A stretch of 64,000 nucleotides of DNA from Bryoerythrophyllum caledonicum (Eukaryota > Streptophyta > Bryopsida > Pottiales > Pottiaceae), in contig OZ020523.1 of assembly GCA_963971425.1 (NCBI GenBank), forward strand, positions 13,450,867 through 13,514,866, written 5' to 3'. The position numbers were made by a program, and so were the translations under genes. How positions within the stretch are numbered: position 1 is the stretch's first letter; each line of letters opens with the position of its first letter. The notes under the pieces are model-generated. The model was not told where the DNA came from, did not search any database, and saw only the letters and a program-made list of their open reading frames with translations. Positions 23,345-34,561 of the stretch are shown here, in pieces.

Positions 23345-24670
23345 AGTAAGTATTCCTCCGGATAGCACTTAGTTGAAGCTAAATGTGCCCGGAATGGTCG
23401 CTCTAAATTCGTTCCCACAGAGATCTATTGTTTCTTCTTTGAATGATAAGTAAGCTATCTGCTATCCCTCTACCACACGCCGGTTAGCATTCCTATTCTA
23501 CGCCTGACCTATTCATCTGGATTCTTCCGGATGTCCGATGTGGTTTCCTACTATGTTTCCGGGTCCTGCCAACTTCCGGAAGGTCAGATGGAGTTTGTCT
23601 TCCGGAGTTTTTAAACGAGTGGCCGGGTACCACTGATCCTATTTTGTGTAAGTGGCCGGATTCCTCACTGCCTTGTGACTTTAAGTGGCTAGACACCCAC
23701 TCTCCCTATGTTGCTAATTGATCGTTGGTTTGCTGTTTCCGGATGCACTCTCTCACATTATCTGGAAGGCCTTCCGGATACGGCCACTCAGAGGCTCACC
23801 CGGGCTACAACGACATTCTGAGGGATGATTAGTGGTTCGGTGAGGTGTGAAGGGTAGATCTGCATTTGGGCTTCCTTCTAGACATACACCACAGGCTTTT
23901 CCATCTATCGTAAGGGGAAATTCCGGTCGCAACCAGAATCCGGGTTCACACGGAATCTCCGTGCCCTAGGAGCTACCAGGCCACCACCTAAAGTACCCTC
24001 CCTCCCCCTCCAGGCTTCTTCCGGTCACCAAGGATTGTCAGACTCTATCTAACCTCTCCTTCAGCTGTTCCGGGCGCTCTCCCACAACAAGTCCCAACCG
24101 GTTAGACTAGATGCTTATCTGTGAACCACTTCAGCTTCCACCACTATTCCACTAATCATCAACCACAATGGGCCCTATCCTTCATTCACGAAATAATACA
24201 TGCCACCATAATTTCAAGACAAGAAAATATACTAACAGCAAATATCATTCGTGAAGAAGAAAAAATAGACCCTGAGCCGGCCACGGCTCCTGTCTTAAGA
24301 GCCCGCTACCACTGATCTAAAATCGGAACTAAGAAGCTAAAAATCCGGAAAATCCTATCCTAAAAGTGAAAGGGATATTATCCCTAGAAATCCGGAATTC
24401 AAACTCAGATCCGAAAGTTTCGGATCTGAGATCCGGTTTCTACGGATCTAACTCAAAAACTAAAAGAAAACTGTCTTTAGTCTTACCGCATGATAGCCAG
24501 GTGCAAACTTGAGCCCCATCGTTAATCGCTATCAGACTTTTAGCCCTAAAGATTCTAATCTACGGGGTTACTTGGTTCCGCCTCCGACTGCTACGGCGTG
24601 AAGGGGTAACCTCTGCTGGAGCGGTGCCGGCCTCGGTTTGCGCCGGAATGGCTGCTGGTGGCTCCGGTGA
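23345..24670. other. Transposase intron, rich in TCCGGA motifs
   Basis: No gene is seen. The palindromic hexamer TCCGGA and its TTCCGGAA extensions recur many times between 23500 and 24450. A GTAAGT donor at 23346 fits an intron start. Confidence 0.45.
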
Positions 24671-24971
24671 TGTAAGCCCAAAAATAGACCCCCTAAGAGA
24701 ATCAATTTTTAGACCTACAAGGTCCTATTGTTACACCACTTAACCATTCCTTATGCTTAACTGTAGATTCTAATTTACTGGAGTTGGATCTTTGGCATAT
24801 CTATTTATATATTTAGAATTTAATAATACTATTATTTTAACCCAGTTAAGTGGACTCCATTAACCTTTTCTTGGAACTTAAACACTTAACTCCGGATAAA
24901 TTAATTAGGTATAGGTAATTATTTAATTATTTGTTATCTAATTGTTACGGTTATTATTTATTATGATTATG

Positions 24972-25004
<33 letters not shown>

Positions 25005-27300
25005 TTATTTTTTTTATTTTTTATTTTACTTGTTTTATTTTATTTTTTTTAGTTTAGGTCGGCTGATCAGGCCTGATCCAGACCCTGTTTTGTGGCAGCA
25101 ACTTCAGCAGCACTTATCTTTTGATTCGGAACTCCGAATCCAAAAAAATTTCCTCTCACAATGATCAGCAACTCATTTCCAACTTGAATGAACCACTTAG
25201 AACCAAAATCAGCAGGCCGAGGACATAGAAACCACCATCACAAGCAAGTTCCATGCACCAACGATCTCAACATAACATTATGATCCCAAAGACGATCTTA
25301 TGCATATCAAATGGAATCAATGGGCTGTGGACCGGTTCAGCTCTGATGGAACTTGTGGCCAAATACCTAATTCTGGCAAAAATTTACCAGCGCTTCCGCA
25401 TGAGATTCGGCCACCGGAATTTTAACACCTTGCTCCTCGCAGCTCTCCCGCACCTTCTCACCAGAGAGCACCGCGCGCGCAGGCTCTTGATCTCTCGCGC
25501 AAACACCTCCAGCTCCACAGCCCTCGCGCGCAGCTCCACGACAAACCGGGTGACGACCTCCAGCAAATCACACTAGACTCACATTCAAACACACCACCTG
25601 TGGTCAGAGGCGTTCACAAACGCCGACACCCCTCCAGATCGATCCTCCTCCTCGAGTCTTCCCAGCTCGCGGTACATTCACACCACCGCGCGCACACACG
25701 GCTCCGCGATCACCAACGCCGACCTTCAACAGTGCCTCCACACCGGAGCTCCCACCGAATGAGCACTCCAGCGCGCTCTCTCAAAACCAAAAGAAAAAAA
25801 ACAACTCTCTCTCCCAAGCTCCAAACCAGACCTCGTGATCGAAATCACGGACCCCGCAATCTAGGCAGCCACAACACCGACCGCCTCACACATACAAGGG
25901 AAACAAAATAAAAAAAACAACCGCACCTCGCATCTTGCGCACACAGGTGCGCCCTCTCCGCCGAACTGCTTCCCGAACCGAGCCCAGCTCGTGCGAGCTC
26001 CTCCCGCGCACGTCGACCGCCGCGCACTCACTCGCAGGAGCTTCCTTTGCACACGCCGATGCGGCCTCTCCACCGAACTTCTACGCCAAAGCCCTGGCTC
26101 GCAGCAGCCCCACACGCTCAGGCGTGCTCTCCAGATGCCGGCTCTTCTCCACCGGAGCCTAACCAAACTCCCACCTCCGAATCTCCAGCCCACATACTCC
26201 CGGCGCACTCGGGTGCGAGCAAAAAAAAAAAAAGACAACACCCAAAAAAAAAACAGAGTCTCCCACAAGAACCCAGCAGCCCCTCGTGGACCGCCTTCTC
26301 ACAACAAAGAAAAACAGCGGGCTCCAGCTCGCTTGCTCGGAGGAGCTCCTCTCGCACACACCGATCCTCCAAAAACGAACGGCTCTCTTCCCCCCCCCGC
26401 GCACTCCGGCGCTCTCTCGACAAGAACAATCTTCTCCAAAAAAAACCGGCCCCCGAAATCCCGAGAGCTCCAGCTTGCGAGCTCCAGGAGCTCTTCTCCC
26501 AACAGCTCTCCAGAGAAAAAAAAAACACACCAAGCTCCCCAGCTCCCTCGCTCTCCGGAATTCCGCCTGGCCGGGTCCTTTTTTTTTCCTTTCTCTTTTT
26601 TTTTTCCCCGACCAGACTGGCTTACCTTAATGAGGCAGCCCATAACCTCTCCCAGAAATGCAGAATTGGCTTCTTACAGCCGTCTTTGCATGTCTTTGGT
26701 TAATCACGCATTAATTCGCCGCCTTGCTCTTGACGAGCCGCTCTATAATTAAATCCATGGTGGCAAAAATTGTCATGTGGCATGTGCATGGAGAAGCACA
26801 TCCAACCACTTCCTTTTTCTCTTCTTTTTCCCTTTTCTTTTTCTTTTGATCTTTTTAAAGACTATTACACTAGATCTAGTACTAACTACTGATGATTTGC
26901 AATTTACTTCTAACTTCAAAAACTAACCACACAGCTGGACTCCCAGCACCCTAATTAGTCTATGTAAATTTTCCTAGCATTTTTGGAGTTCATTAAGTAT
27001 TTTTCCCGAGTGGTCAAACCGTCGACTAACTAGTCAACCCCTAGAAATAAATAGTAATTCAACTCGGAAAATTCTAGAAATTTTACCACTACTTCTACCT
27101 GCTAGGAGACACTCTTCCAATTTCTTCCCAAATTTTTTTTACCCATTTCTCAATTTTTAGTCATTTTCCAAGGACTTTTCTTCCCCTTTTTTATCTTTCT
27201 CTTCATTTCCATTCCACTTCCACTACACTTTCAAGCATATTAGTAGGGAAGAGGAAAAAATAGGAACTTAGTGTCGCATCATGGCACTAGGCCTATTGCT
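24671..27300 (-). mobile_element. Element G LTR copy a (probable solo or 3' LTR), right end approximate
   Basis: Homology to the sequence at 59155 starts sharply at TGTAAGCCCAAAAATA in both places, with unrelated flanks. It continues through the T-rich TTATTATT stretch, CAGCTGATCAGG-like text, GCGCTTCCGCA and a CG-rich block. On the minus strand the terminus reads ...GGGCTTACA, a normal LTR end. At the second locus it lies downstream of a minus-strand Ty3/gypsy-type pol fragment, which supports the orientation. The CG-rich open frames inside (25.2-26.7 kb) are compositional. Confidence 0.6.
24960..25050. repeat. TTA/TTTA microsatellite inside LTR copy a
   Basis: A run of ATT/TTA triplets is followed by T-rich TTTTATTTT units. 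The same feature is present at about 59430-59540 in LTR copy b. Confidence 0.9.
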
Positions 27301-27723
27301 CTAGGAATTTTGACTTTAATAGGTGGGTTGACCGCTACTTTAACTAAAATTGGCTTAATACTATCAAAAACTCGAAAAAATGAAGAAAAAAGAGTGAGGG
27401 CCCACTTTGGCCACTCACAGGTGAGGTGGTCGGCGTCGGCATACCGGGTCCGGATGGTGCATCCGGGTCCTCTGTTGTGACCGCCTGGCCGGATGGTGCA
27501 TCTACACGGTCTTCAACGTCCGGAAGGTCCCGGAAGCTACCGTTGGGGCTGACCACCATGGGTGTCGCTGCCGAGCTTCCGGGTAAAGGGTCCGTCACTG
27601 GTGGCCCCGGAGAGGGAGACTCGGAAGGAATTCGGAAGGGCAAGGGTGGTACTGCTTGACTCCCTGGCACCTGTTCCCACTTCTGCATACTCTCCGTGCT
27701 TGGGAAGGCCACCCCATTCCAGC
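27301..27723. other. Junction between LTR copy a and the gag-like gene
   Basis: No independent gene is seen. The GC-richer part from 27420 is a continuation of the gag-side sequence in another frame (27344-27754, minus, Pro/Ser-rich). Confidence 0.35.
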
Positions 27724-29439
27724 TCATAGGAGAGCTGAAATCCGGCGTTCCCACGAGGTTATTGAACTGTCCGGTGAGTGACTTCGTTGTTCCAGATGCA
27801 GGTCTGGTGAAGAGCCGGCCGGAGGTTGAGTAGGAGAAGCGGCTGCCGGACCGGATGGGGTTCCGGACGGGCCTGCAGTGGTTCCAAACGGATCTGCCTG
27901 GGTTCCGGATGGTCCCGCAGCATCTGAAGCAGGTGGTGCCGAAACTGGAGGGGGAGCTCCTGGTACTGTTGAGGTGGCCGCAACGAGATCCCTTGCTAGC
28001 TCATGCATCTTGGACCAAGTGCTCTCCATTTTCGGGCTGTGATCCACCAGGAACCGGATAACCTGCCCCATGTTGAGCTTCTCGTTCTTCTCCAAGCTCG
28101 TTGTGTAGAGTAATGCCCGGTTAACCGTATCCACCGGGAAATCCAGCGCTATACGGATATCGGTCAATGTCTGTGAAGTCGCCCGGACCTTCGTTTCTGC
28201 CACCACTCGGGCATGCTGTGCTGCATCTCGTGCGGCTTCCGCCTGCCGGACCTGACCCCAGAGCCGGGTGTTAACCTTGGTTATGGTGGCGTTCTCCTGC
28301 TCCAGTCTTGTGACGGAATCATGCTTCTCCTTCATCTCTCTGAGCTGGGCGATGAGGTGAGTGGTGTCCTCCAGTCCGACTGCCTCTAGGATGGCCATGA
28401 TCATGGCATGCCTCTCTCGGATCTCCCCCTCCTGGATCCTGGTCCTCCAGACAATATGTCTGCACAGCTCGTGGACGTCCACGGGAATGTCGCCAATGAT
28501 GCTTGGGACAAACGTCGGTCCCGGCTCTGATCCGGTCGCGAATCGTTTGTCTTCTGGGGCCGGTTTCGGTGCGGTTGGTGGTTCTACGGGTGGGCTCTGA
28601 GCCGGGAGTGTTGACAACGGCCGGCATGCTCCCGGGGTCTCCGGAGTCCTCTGCACCGAACGACTCCGCTTCCGGTTCAGTCTTCGAAGTATAAGGGGGG
28701 ATGACGACTTCTCCGTGTCCGAGTCCGTCGATTCATCCAGTTCCTCATCTGTTTCCATCCCTCCGTATGACTGGATGGTGAGCAGGCTATCGTACTCGGC
28801 CTGCTCATCCGGCCTCAACATCTTCTGCTTGGCGTACATGTGAGCCAGGTAGGTGGAAAGCGGGGATGGGGTTTTCCGGGCTTTCGGCAGGTTCTTCACC
28901 ATCCTATCAATCTGCTCGTCCATGATGGCCGCCCAGTCGACGGATAGCTTCCCTCTCATCGAGCCCAGGATTAGGGTTGCTAGCTTGGCCACTATCCGTT
29001 TCGGTTTCTCAGGATGGAAAATAGGGTTGAAGAATGCCATTACTAACCTGGCGTCCGGATCGGTGAGGTCGCTGAGGACATACCCGTCTTCAGGGTTAGC
29101 CTTCGCGCGGAATTTGCCCTTCAGGATGGCGTCGTCACGTTCCGCCACCTTGATTGTTCCTGCCCGGAACTCGTAGGTGTCTCTCCAGAGTGCCGTGGTC
29201 CAGACCTCCGGATGCGCCCTAATCTTTTGCGCGTATTGGCTTGGTGGCTCTCCCAGGAGCTCTGTCATCATCGTTTCGCTCTGGAAGGCCCACGCTGTCG
29301 CTAGAAGACCTTCACAACCCATGATTTCGAGGTAGCTCTCTAAAACCCGACAGGTCTTGACCGGCTTCGGAATCTCCGGAGTCACCTTCTGCAGCACCAA
29401 TGTTTCGGTAGCCGGAGCCTTGCCCTTCTTACCCGCCAT
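27724..29439 (-). CDS. Retroelement gag-like protein inside the E1 transposase intron
   Basis: The open frame is about 571 residues from the ATG at 29439 (MAGKKGKAPATETLV); the frame extends upstream without an obvious better start. The protein is homologous along its length to the H gag at 56575-58167. Shared blocks include DPDARLVMAFFNPIFHPEKP, the VDWA block, the basic LPKARKTPSPLS stretch, and a C-terminal segment (FPVDTVNRA ... VIRFLVD) after a coiled coil. Such proteins are described in plants as a putative transposon protein domain. A Pro/Gly/Ser-rich tail follows. No zinc knuckle is seen. It could belong to a gag-only derivative ending in LTR copy a, but a 5' LTR was not found. Confidence 0.6.
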   Translation of the reverse strand: MAGKKGKAPATETLVLQKVTPEIPKPVKTCRVLESYLEIMGCEGLLATAWAFQSETMMTELLGEPPSQYAQKIRAHPEVWTTALWRDTYEFRAGTIKVAERDDAILKGKFRAKANPEDGYVLSDLTDPDARLVMAFFNPIFHPEKPKRIVAKLATLILGSMRGKLSVDWAAIMDEQIDRMVKNLPKARKTPSPLSTYLAHMYAKQKMLRPDEQAEYDSLLTIQSYGGMETDEELDESTDSDTEKSSSPLILRRLNRKRSRSVQRTPETPGACRPLSTLPAQSPPVEPPTAPKPAPEDKRFATGSEPGPTFVPSIIGDIPVDVHELCRHIVWRTRIQEGEIRERHAMIMAILEAVGLEDTTHLIAQLREMKEKHDSVTRLEQENATITKVNTRLWGQVRQAEAARDAAQHARVVAETKVRATSQTLTDIRIALDFPVDTVNRALLYTTSLEKNEKLNMGQVIRFLVDHSPKMESTWSKMHELARDLVAATSTVPGAPPPVSAPPASDAAGPSGTQADPFGTTAGPSGTPSGPAAASPTQPPAGSSPDLHLEQRSHSPDSSITSWERRISALL

Positions 29440-29879
29440 CCGTGCCCACCTCTCCGTGAACTTGCGCCTCGCAATGTTGTCAAGAAAACCTGCACGCACT
29501 GTCCTTACCAGGTCCCTCTTGCTAACCTAATTTGGCTCTACCGTCCTTCACCAAGACCGGATTCGAAACCCTAAGAGAATGCGAGAAGTGGAAAGGGAAT
29601 GAGCCTGCTGGAAACCCTAAAAGATTGGTGCACAGGGCTGCCAGTCGCGTCTTGTATCTGACGCACTTGTACGGAAAACCGTTATGCGTCATGATGGCAT
29701 TTCCGGGTACGGCTACAACCGTCCTCTGGTTTTGCAACTTCCGGGAAGGGTGCTGTAACTACCTTCATTAGGGATTCCGGCGCAGCACTAAAATCTTATT
29801 CCGTTTCATGAACTACTTATGCTCTTATGGCCGACTAACTAACTAATTTTTCTAATTTTTTTCTTATTTTCTTCCGGAT
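29440..29879. other. Flank between gag-like gene and transposase core exon
   Basis: A plus-strand open frame of 79 residues (29532-29771, basic, PSFTKTGFETLREC) might be a transposase exon, but no splice support is clear. A T-rich tract precedes the core exon. Confidence 0.3.
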
Positions 29880-30822
29880 TTGGTATTAAGTTCCGGAAGT
29901 ATGTGGGAACAGCTTCCTTCAACGAGGTTACAACTTTTAGATATTTGCGCCGCTTTGGTATAATGGATAGCATTACTAAACTTCGGGGATCAAGCAACTG
30001 GGCATTTGTACAGGAGAATAGATTTCCGGGCCAAGGCGCAGATTCGGACAAGGTGTTCGTGTTTAAGATGGCAGAAGTTGGTCCAGGCAGCGGCGTGGAC
30101 CTTGTGAAGCGAATGCAACCTGGAGGGGACCTTGAGGATTCCTGGATCATGTTTGATCATGTCAAACGAGTCAAGGGATGGACCACGATGGGGTGTCATG
30201 TCTACGACTCAACCTACTGCCGTGTGATGACGATTGCCGTATGTGACATGCAATCCAAAGACGTCAAAGCTCAGCTAGTGTTTTGGAAGAACTTAAATGC
30301 AGTTGCTGCACGACACGATGTACCGACAGTTTCATTCAAGGGATTTATGGCTGATAGCGCACAGGCCAACTGGAATGCAGTCCGTATTCTTTACGGGAGC
30401 GGTGATGCTTCGGTTCCGATGGAGAATCGAGAGAGAATGTGCCTTTTTCACTGGACTCAATCCCTTGAAAAGCATACAAAGGCTGACATTAGAGCCGACC
30501 TTCAAGAACAACATCGTCAGCTTTGCAAGCTATACAAAGACGCTAAGACAATGGAAGAAGCCGAAGCAAAGTACTTGGCTATCAAAGCGTGGTGGTTATC
30601 GTCGGGCGCAACATCTGATGCTGGTGCCGTACGTCTTGATTTGTGGCTTGCCTTCTGGCATTTCCAGTATTGTCAATGGGGTGGGTTTATGGTATCGTTA
30701 TGTCTCTATTTTATTCATTCCAGAAAACTTTTATATTTGACGAATTTCTTTTCATCGAATTTTCAGTTTTTGACAAATTTGGGCACCAGAGTAACGGCAG
30801 TCTGGATGTTGTTGTCTGAAAA

Positions 30823-31179
30823 GGTGTGCCGTTAGCGGCACACCCTTGCTCTGTAGACCATGATAGTGAAGACAAGACTATATTTTGGGGGTGTGCCGTT
30901 GACGGCACACCTTTTTCCTGTGGTTCAAAAACCTTCAGTAGGCTTCTTGATGACATGCCTTCTGGTTTGGGCACTCCCGGATTCTACGATTTAACCGCCT
31001 CATGAGGCGCACCATTGTTCTCTACCGTTAGCGGCAGAACAGATTGGGCAAGTTCACTGCGTTAGATTTCTTTCTTCACAAATATTGCGCCGTCTTCTTT
31101 TCGTTCTTCTGGAATTTCTTTTAATCAGTCCACCTCTGTCTTTTTCACTTGCAGTTGGATGTGCCGTTGACGGCACACC
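30823..31179. repeat. E1 palindromes in a transposase intron
   Basis: Copies lie at 30823-30844 (loop TTAG), 30890-30911 (loop TTGA) and 31158-31179 (loop TTGA, one mismatch). A partial copy lies at about 31024-31036. The arms are the same GGTGTGCCG/CGGCACACC as in the methyltransferase introns 10 kb away. Confidence 0.9.
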
Positions 31180-32822
31180 TTCCTTTGGTTTACCTCAACT
31201 ATTGCAATGTACTAACTAATGGAAACCGTTTAATTCTTTTAGACAGGACCTGAATATTGGTTTTACTTCTTTATACGTAGTCTTCCCTTGTTGTCTCGCT
31301 CTTCTCGATTGAACTAATTCTCTATTTTTTGCTAATTTTTTCAAGTTATTTGATCTTATATTCTTGATTGACGTCTGTTGAAACTTTCCGAATATGAATT
31401 GGCTGAAATGCCATCTTGCAATTTAGCGGAGACTGTCCACAACAAGTGGTTGCAACAGTCTGGAAAACTTGGAAATGATCTATACGTTGCCACTATCGAT
31501 GACATGGTTCGTGCATTCATGCAAGTCGTGGCTTGTTATCAATACTCTAAAGGTGAGCGAGGAGGGCAAGGGCCTGGGAAGGAAGAGCTTCGACTTCGTG
31601 CTGCGCATCGGATTGCTCAACGTTCAGGGAACTCAAAATCACTTCATGAGGCTTTCTGTAACATGCCTGGAGCTGCTGAGTTTTACACTCGCCCTCCGCA
31701 TTTGGAAGGAGAGGAAGTCTTCATGTCCCTGAAATGGAAGCCTGACCTTCCTCCAGGATCTGAGTTTGATTCTCATCGTCCAGACAAGATTAGCGTTTCA
31801 CGTCCTAGGGTCGCAACAAGGGCGTCTTCACGAATTACCGTGGACCTTACCACTGATGATTGTGTATATTCAATAGTTGCGGAAGCTCCAACGAATCTCG
31901 CCAATACCCCTACACCAGGAACATCTCAAGGGTAACCTGTAATATAGGTGTGTTGGAGACTGCCTGTGACAAGAGCAAGTGGCATATTGCTAGGCTTCCG
32001 AGGACATCAGCGAAAGCCTGTTTCGCCCAACAGGTTGATACGAAGAAGTGTACTGCTCGAATTGTGCAGAACAACAAGAGTACTACCGCACCAACTTACA
32101 CTGGCATGATGAAGAACTATAAGAAGACGCGGCTTGATAAGATGCAGTTTTTCTTCTGTAACGATGACATCAATCGTTGTGTGATGGGATCAAAAAGGGA
32201 CTGGGTAATTTCCAAGCCAGCGGTCCCTGACGTTTGGCCGGTGAAAGCTGGCACGTCCCTTACGAAGGCCGAGATTCTACGACTTGGAAATGCAGGTTTT
32301 CGACTCGTGGAACGCGTAATGCTCTCTCCTTGGAAGTTGTTCTCTCAGGATGGTGCAATATTTGATCTGAAATCTGTTCCAACTCTGGTGAACTCAGATG
32401 AGCATCCGAAACGGAGATTCGGCAAGAACGTCCGCCGGAATCCGAAGGCCCCAACCACAAGACATCGGAACACCTGCGCATCTGCGCTTTCGGTTCTTGG
32501 AAAAGTCAGTAACCTTCTTATGCTCCCTGACCCTACCTTTGGCTGCATTCTCTCGTTCCAGTCCAAAACCATAACTAAGGTTTCAAACTACATGATCTCT
32601 ATCAGTCAATTTCCTAGTTGTGACTGCCTGTCTTTCAAGGAGATGTCCAGCAAGTCTCTTGGTAGACGTCCTCAGTGGTATTATTGCAAACACCTTTATT
32701 TTATCTTCACCATTGTTTGTGAGCTAGATCCGGAGGTGAATGTCTTCATACACGCCCCTAGTTTTAGCTTCAACGAGATTAAGCGCGTTCTCGAAGTCTT
32801 GCTTCAGAAAGAGGGTTGCACC

Positions 32823-33445
32823 TAGTGACCCCAAACCCGAAGTATCCCTTGTACCTATTTTCTATAATATATATGAGACGGTGAGACTACAGGGCCACCG
32901 CTGTATTGGCAATAATTTGAAGTGTTTTAGAATCGCTCAATGTTTTTTTGAGATTTTTTTTTTTCACTTTTTTTTTCACATTTTTTTCTAGAGGCTTTTT
33001 TTTTCGTTTATTTCCTTTTTTTTTTTTTTTGTTTCCCTGGGGTAGGAGTCGTTCCTGCAATTGCCAACTATCGCCTATCTGGTCAAGTATAAGATTTTAC
33101 AAGGAATCGAACCCTAGACCTCATTGTTCTTGATATCTGACATTTTCCCCGGGGTAGTTTATAGTCGTCTCGGACCATCATTGAAGTATGGACCTCAAAC
33201 ACTTTTTAAAGGACCATAAACCCTCTTTCAGGTCCACGGTCATTTCCATGAAATTGTCGTGCCCTTTTTTCGGTCAAAAGGCCCTCTTGGAATCCTTATT
33301 TCATATTTTTTTCCCTAATATAATGTTCAGTTCTTGTAGTTCAATTACTATCGTATAGAAAAAAAGTTACTTTCGTATAGTCAAAAAGTTACTTCCATAT
33401 AGTAAAAAAGTGACAATTTTAAGAAATTATTTACAAAATTTTTTC
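32823..33445. other. E1 right non-coding region
   Basis: T-rich homopolymer runs (32940-33030) are followed by a minus-strand tRNA-like B-box (GGTTCGATTCC, reverse of 33100-33114). Short repeats with AAAAAGTTACTTTCGTATAG follow at about 33359-33410. No gene is seen. Confidence 0.4.
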
Positions 33446-33555
33446 TTACCGCTCACCAGTCACCGCTCACGTCTCACCGCTCACGTCGCACTGCTCATCG
33501 CTCATGCCTCACCGCTCACCGCTCACGCCTCACCGCACGCAAGATAGCTTCGTCC
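33446..33555 (-). repeat. E1 right terminal inverted repeat with subterminal repeats
   Basis: Reading inward on the minus strand, the end begins GGACGAAGCTATCTTGCG. Several GTGAGCGGT-type units follow. It matches the left end at GCTATCTTGCG and GTGCGACGTGAGCGGTGAG. It is longer because it has more tandem units. Confidence 0.85.
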
Positions 33556-33565
33556 GCTCCAGCAG
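33556..33565. repeat. E1 target-site duplication, right copy
   Basis: GCTCCAGCAG is identical to 13245-13254. Confidence 0.8.
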
Positions 33566-33580
33566 ACCCTTGAGGAAGGA

Positions 33581-33609
33581 AACACCATATTCGTTATATT
33601 GGGAGATTT
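33581..33609 (+). repeat. E2 left terminal inverted repeat
   Basis: The 29-bp terminus begins AACACCATATTCG and ends GGGAGATTT. It matches the reverse complement of 56401-56429 at 28 of 29 positions. Homology stops on both sides of the block. Confidence 0.85.
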
Positions 33610-34561
33610 AGCAACTCCCAAATTAACACATGTAGATCATAAGAGCTAAAGTGCACATCTAATTTCTACAATATGGAGGGATATGAGTTTCCGTTAAATT
33701 GGGAGGTAATGTTTTCTACAAAAACCCCTATAAAAATAAGTACTACGGATAACATTGCATTACGAATCTAACTATAATATTGAAAAGAAGAACACATTAG
33801 TCGACACTTCTTTTATACCACATGTGTTCATTGAATATGAATAGCTAAATATTCACACTCGATCCTATTAACCCGGATTAACACCATGCTCCAATTTAGC
33901 TAAAAGTGAGCTAAATGACGGACAAATATCCACTTGTAAGAGAATTAGCTAAACACATTTTGATGAACCTTTTTTTATTTAAAAGAATTTCAATTCTCCT
34001 TGTGGAATACACATTGGCTAAAAATATATAACGAGTTTCAAATGATGGTGCTCAGAAGTGGGAAACAAATTGCATACACACTACCTCTCTTCGAACTAAA
34101 GTGTCCCCATCACTTAGAGGTGCAATGAACTCAAAAAGGCAATTCCACACACTTTAGCTCCACTTGACCTAAAGTGCGCACCATTACTAAGTACAATGAA
34201 CTAAATAAGAAGATTTGCTCACACTTTAGCTCCACTAGAGCTAAAGTGCGACTCAACATATACTTTCTATCATTCACCATGAAGACAATTACTGGTATTA
34301 TTGGTTTCAAGATTAGAAGCAATTTATCATATTGTTATTTTAAAAAGAAAATAAAACATACTGCAAATGATCACCGATACGCAAAAATAATGGAGAGCAT
34401 ATTTCATAGCAATCATTGGCATCACATAAAATAGTCATACAGAGTGTAAACAAATACAAATGTCTACAATCTCAGCACCAATGGATCTAACCATACTACA
34501 TGAAGTATTACGCATCAGAATCCAAAATCTTGGAAAAGGAAAGTCCATTGATCTAAGTCCA
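33610..34561. other. E2 left non-coding region with imperfect palindromes
   Basis: No gene is seen. CACACTTTAGCTCCACT...CTAAAGTGCG fold-backs occur at about 34150-34181 and 34230-34260. They are related to the E2 palindrome family but have a changed centre. Confidence 0.5.

Larger units (their letters stand above)
21990..32822 (+). pseudogene. E1 MULE-like transposase with SWIM finger, split by insertion and frameshifted
   Basis: Coding begins at ATG 21990 (MASLADHLEGSVV) and runs to 23344. There is a one-base frame change near 23060-23075, between the Cys-rich region (CLGHLQCLNPQCKY, then CRLC..CLATCHAK) and THVHPVKLGNCR. A ~6.5 kb intron, swollen by a retroelement insertion, follows. The core resumes at about 29880-30700 with DSTYCRVMTIAVCD, FMADSAQANWNAV and CLFHW, a DDE-like pattern with the C/H motif usual in MULE transposases. 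The next exon (31371-31934) contains NLAETVHNKW. A second frame change near 31935-31950 leads to the C-terminus, with a SWIM-type zinc finger (CDCLSF...CKHLYF) and the stop at 32822. The 10-bp E1 duplication agrees with this superfamily. The superfamily call rests on motif order, not on a search. Confidence 0.65.
13255..33555. mobile_element. E1: 20.3-kb MULE-like giant DNA transposon with ParB-methyltransferase cargo
   Basis: The inverted ends share GCTATCTTGCG near each terminus, preceded by 7 less conserved bases that start with GG. Each end is followed by subterminal arrays of GTGAGCGGT-type repeats. The flanking 10-bp sequence is identical on both sides, and the neighbouring host unit at 13186-13216 serves as an empty site with one mismatch. 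Inside are two divergent multi-exon genes, a MULE-like transposase (+) and a ParB-like/DNA methyltransferase fusion (-), with dispersed 22-bp palindromes. An LTR-type insertion lies in the transposase intron. Both genes carry disabling changes, so this copy is probably not autonomous. Confidence 0.82.

Noticed and set aside
25253-26752. Long open frames in the CG-rich block of LTR copy a
   Set aside because: They overlap on both strands, are Ser/Pro/Arg low-complexity, and lack motifs. The block recurs in LTR copies b and c with different frames.
33095-33125. tRNA gene (minus strand)
   Set aside because: Only a B-box-like GGTTCGATTCC is present. No acceptor stem, D arm or anticodon arm can be drawn.
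33581-33609. LTR termini instead of E2 terminal inverted repeats (…ACA / TGT…)
   Set aside because: The 29-bp match continues away from the host array into E2 on both sides in inverted orientation, and AGGA duplicates with exact restoration of the host period. This fits terminal inverted repeats, not LTR ends.
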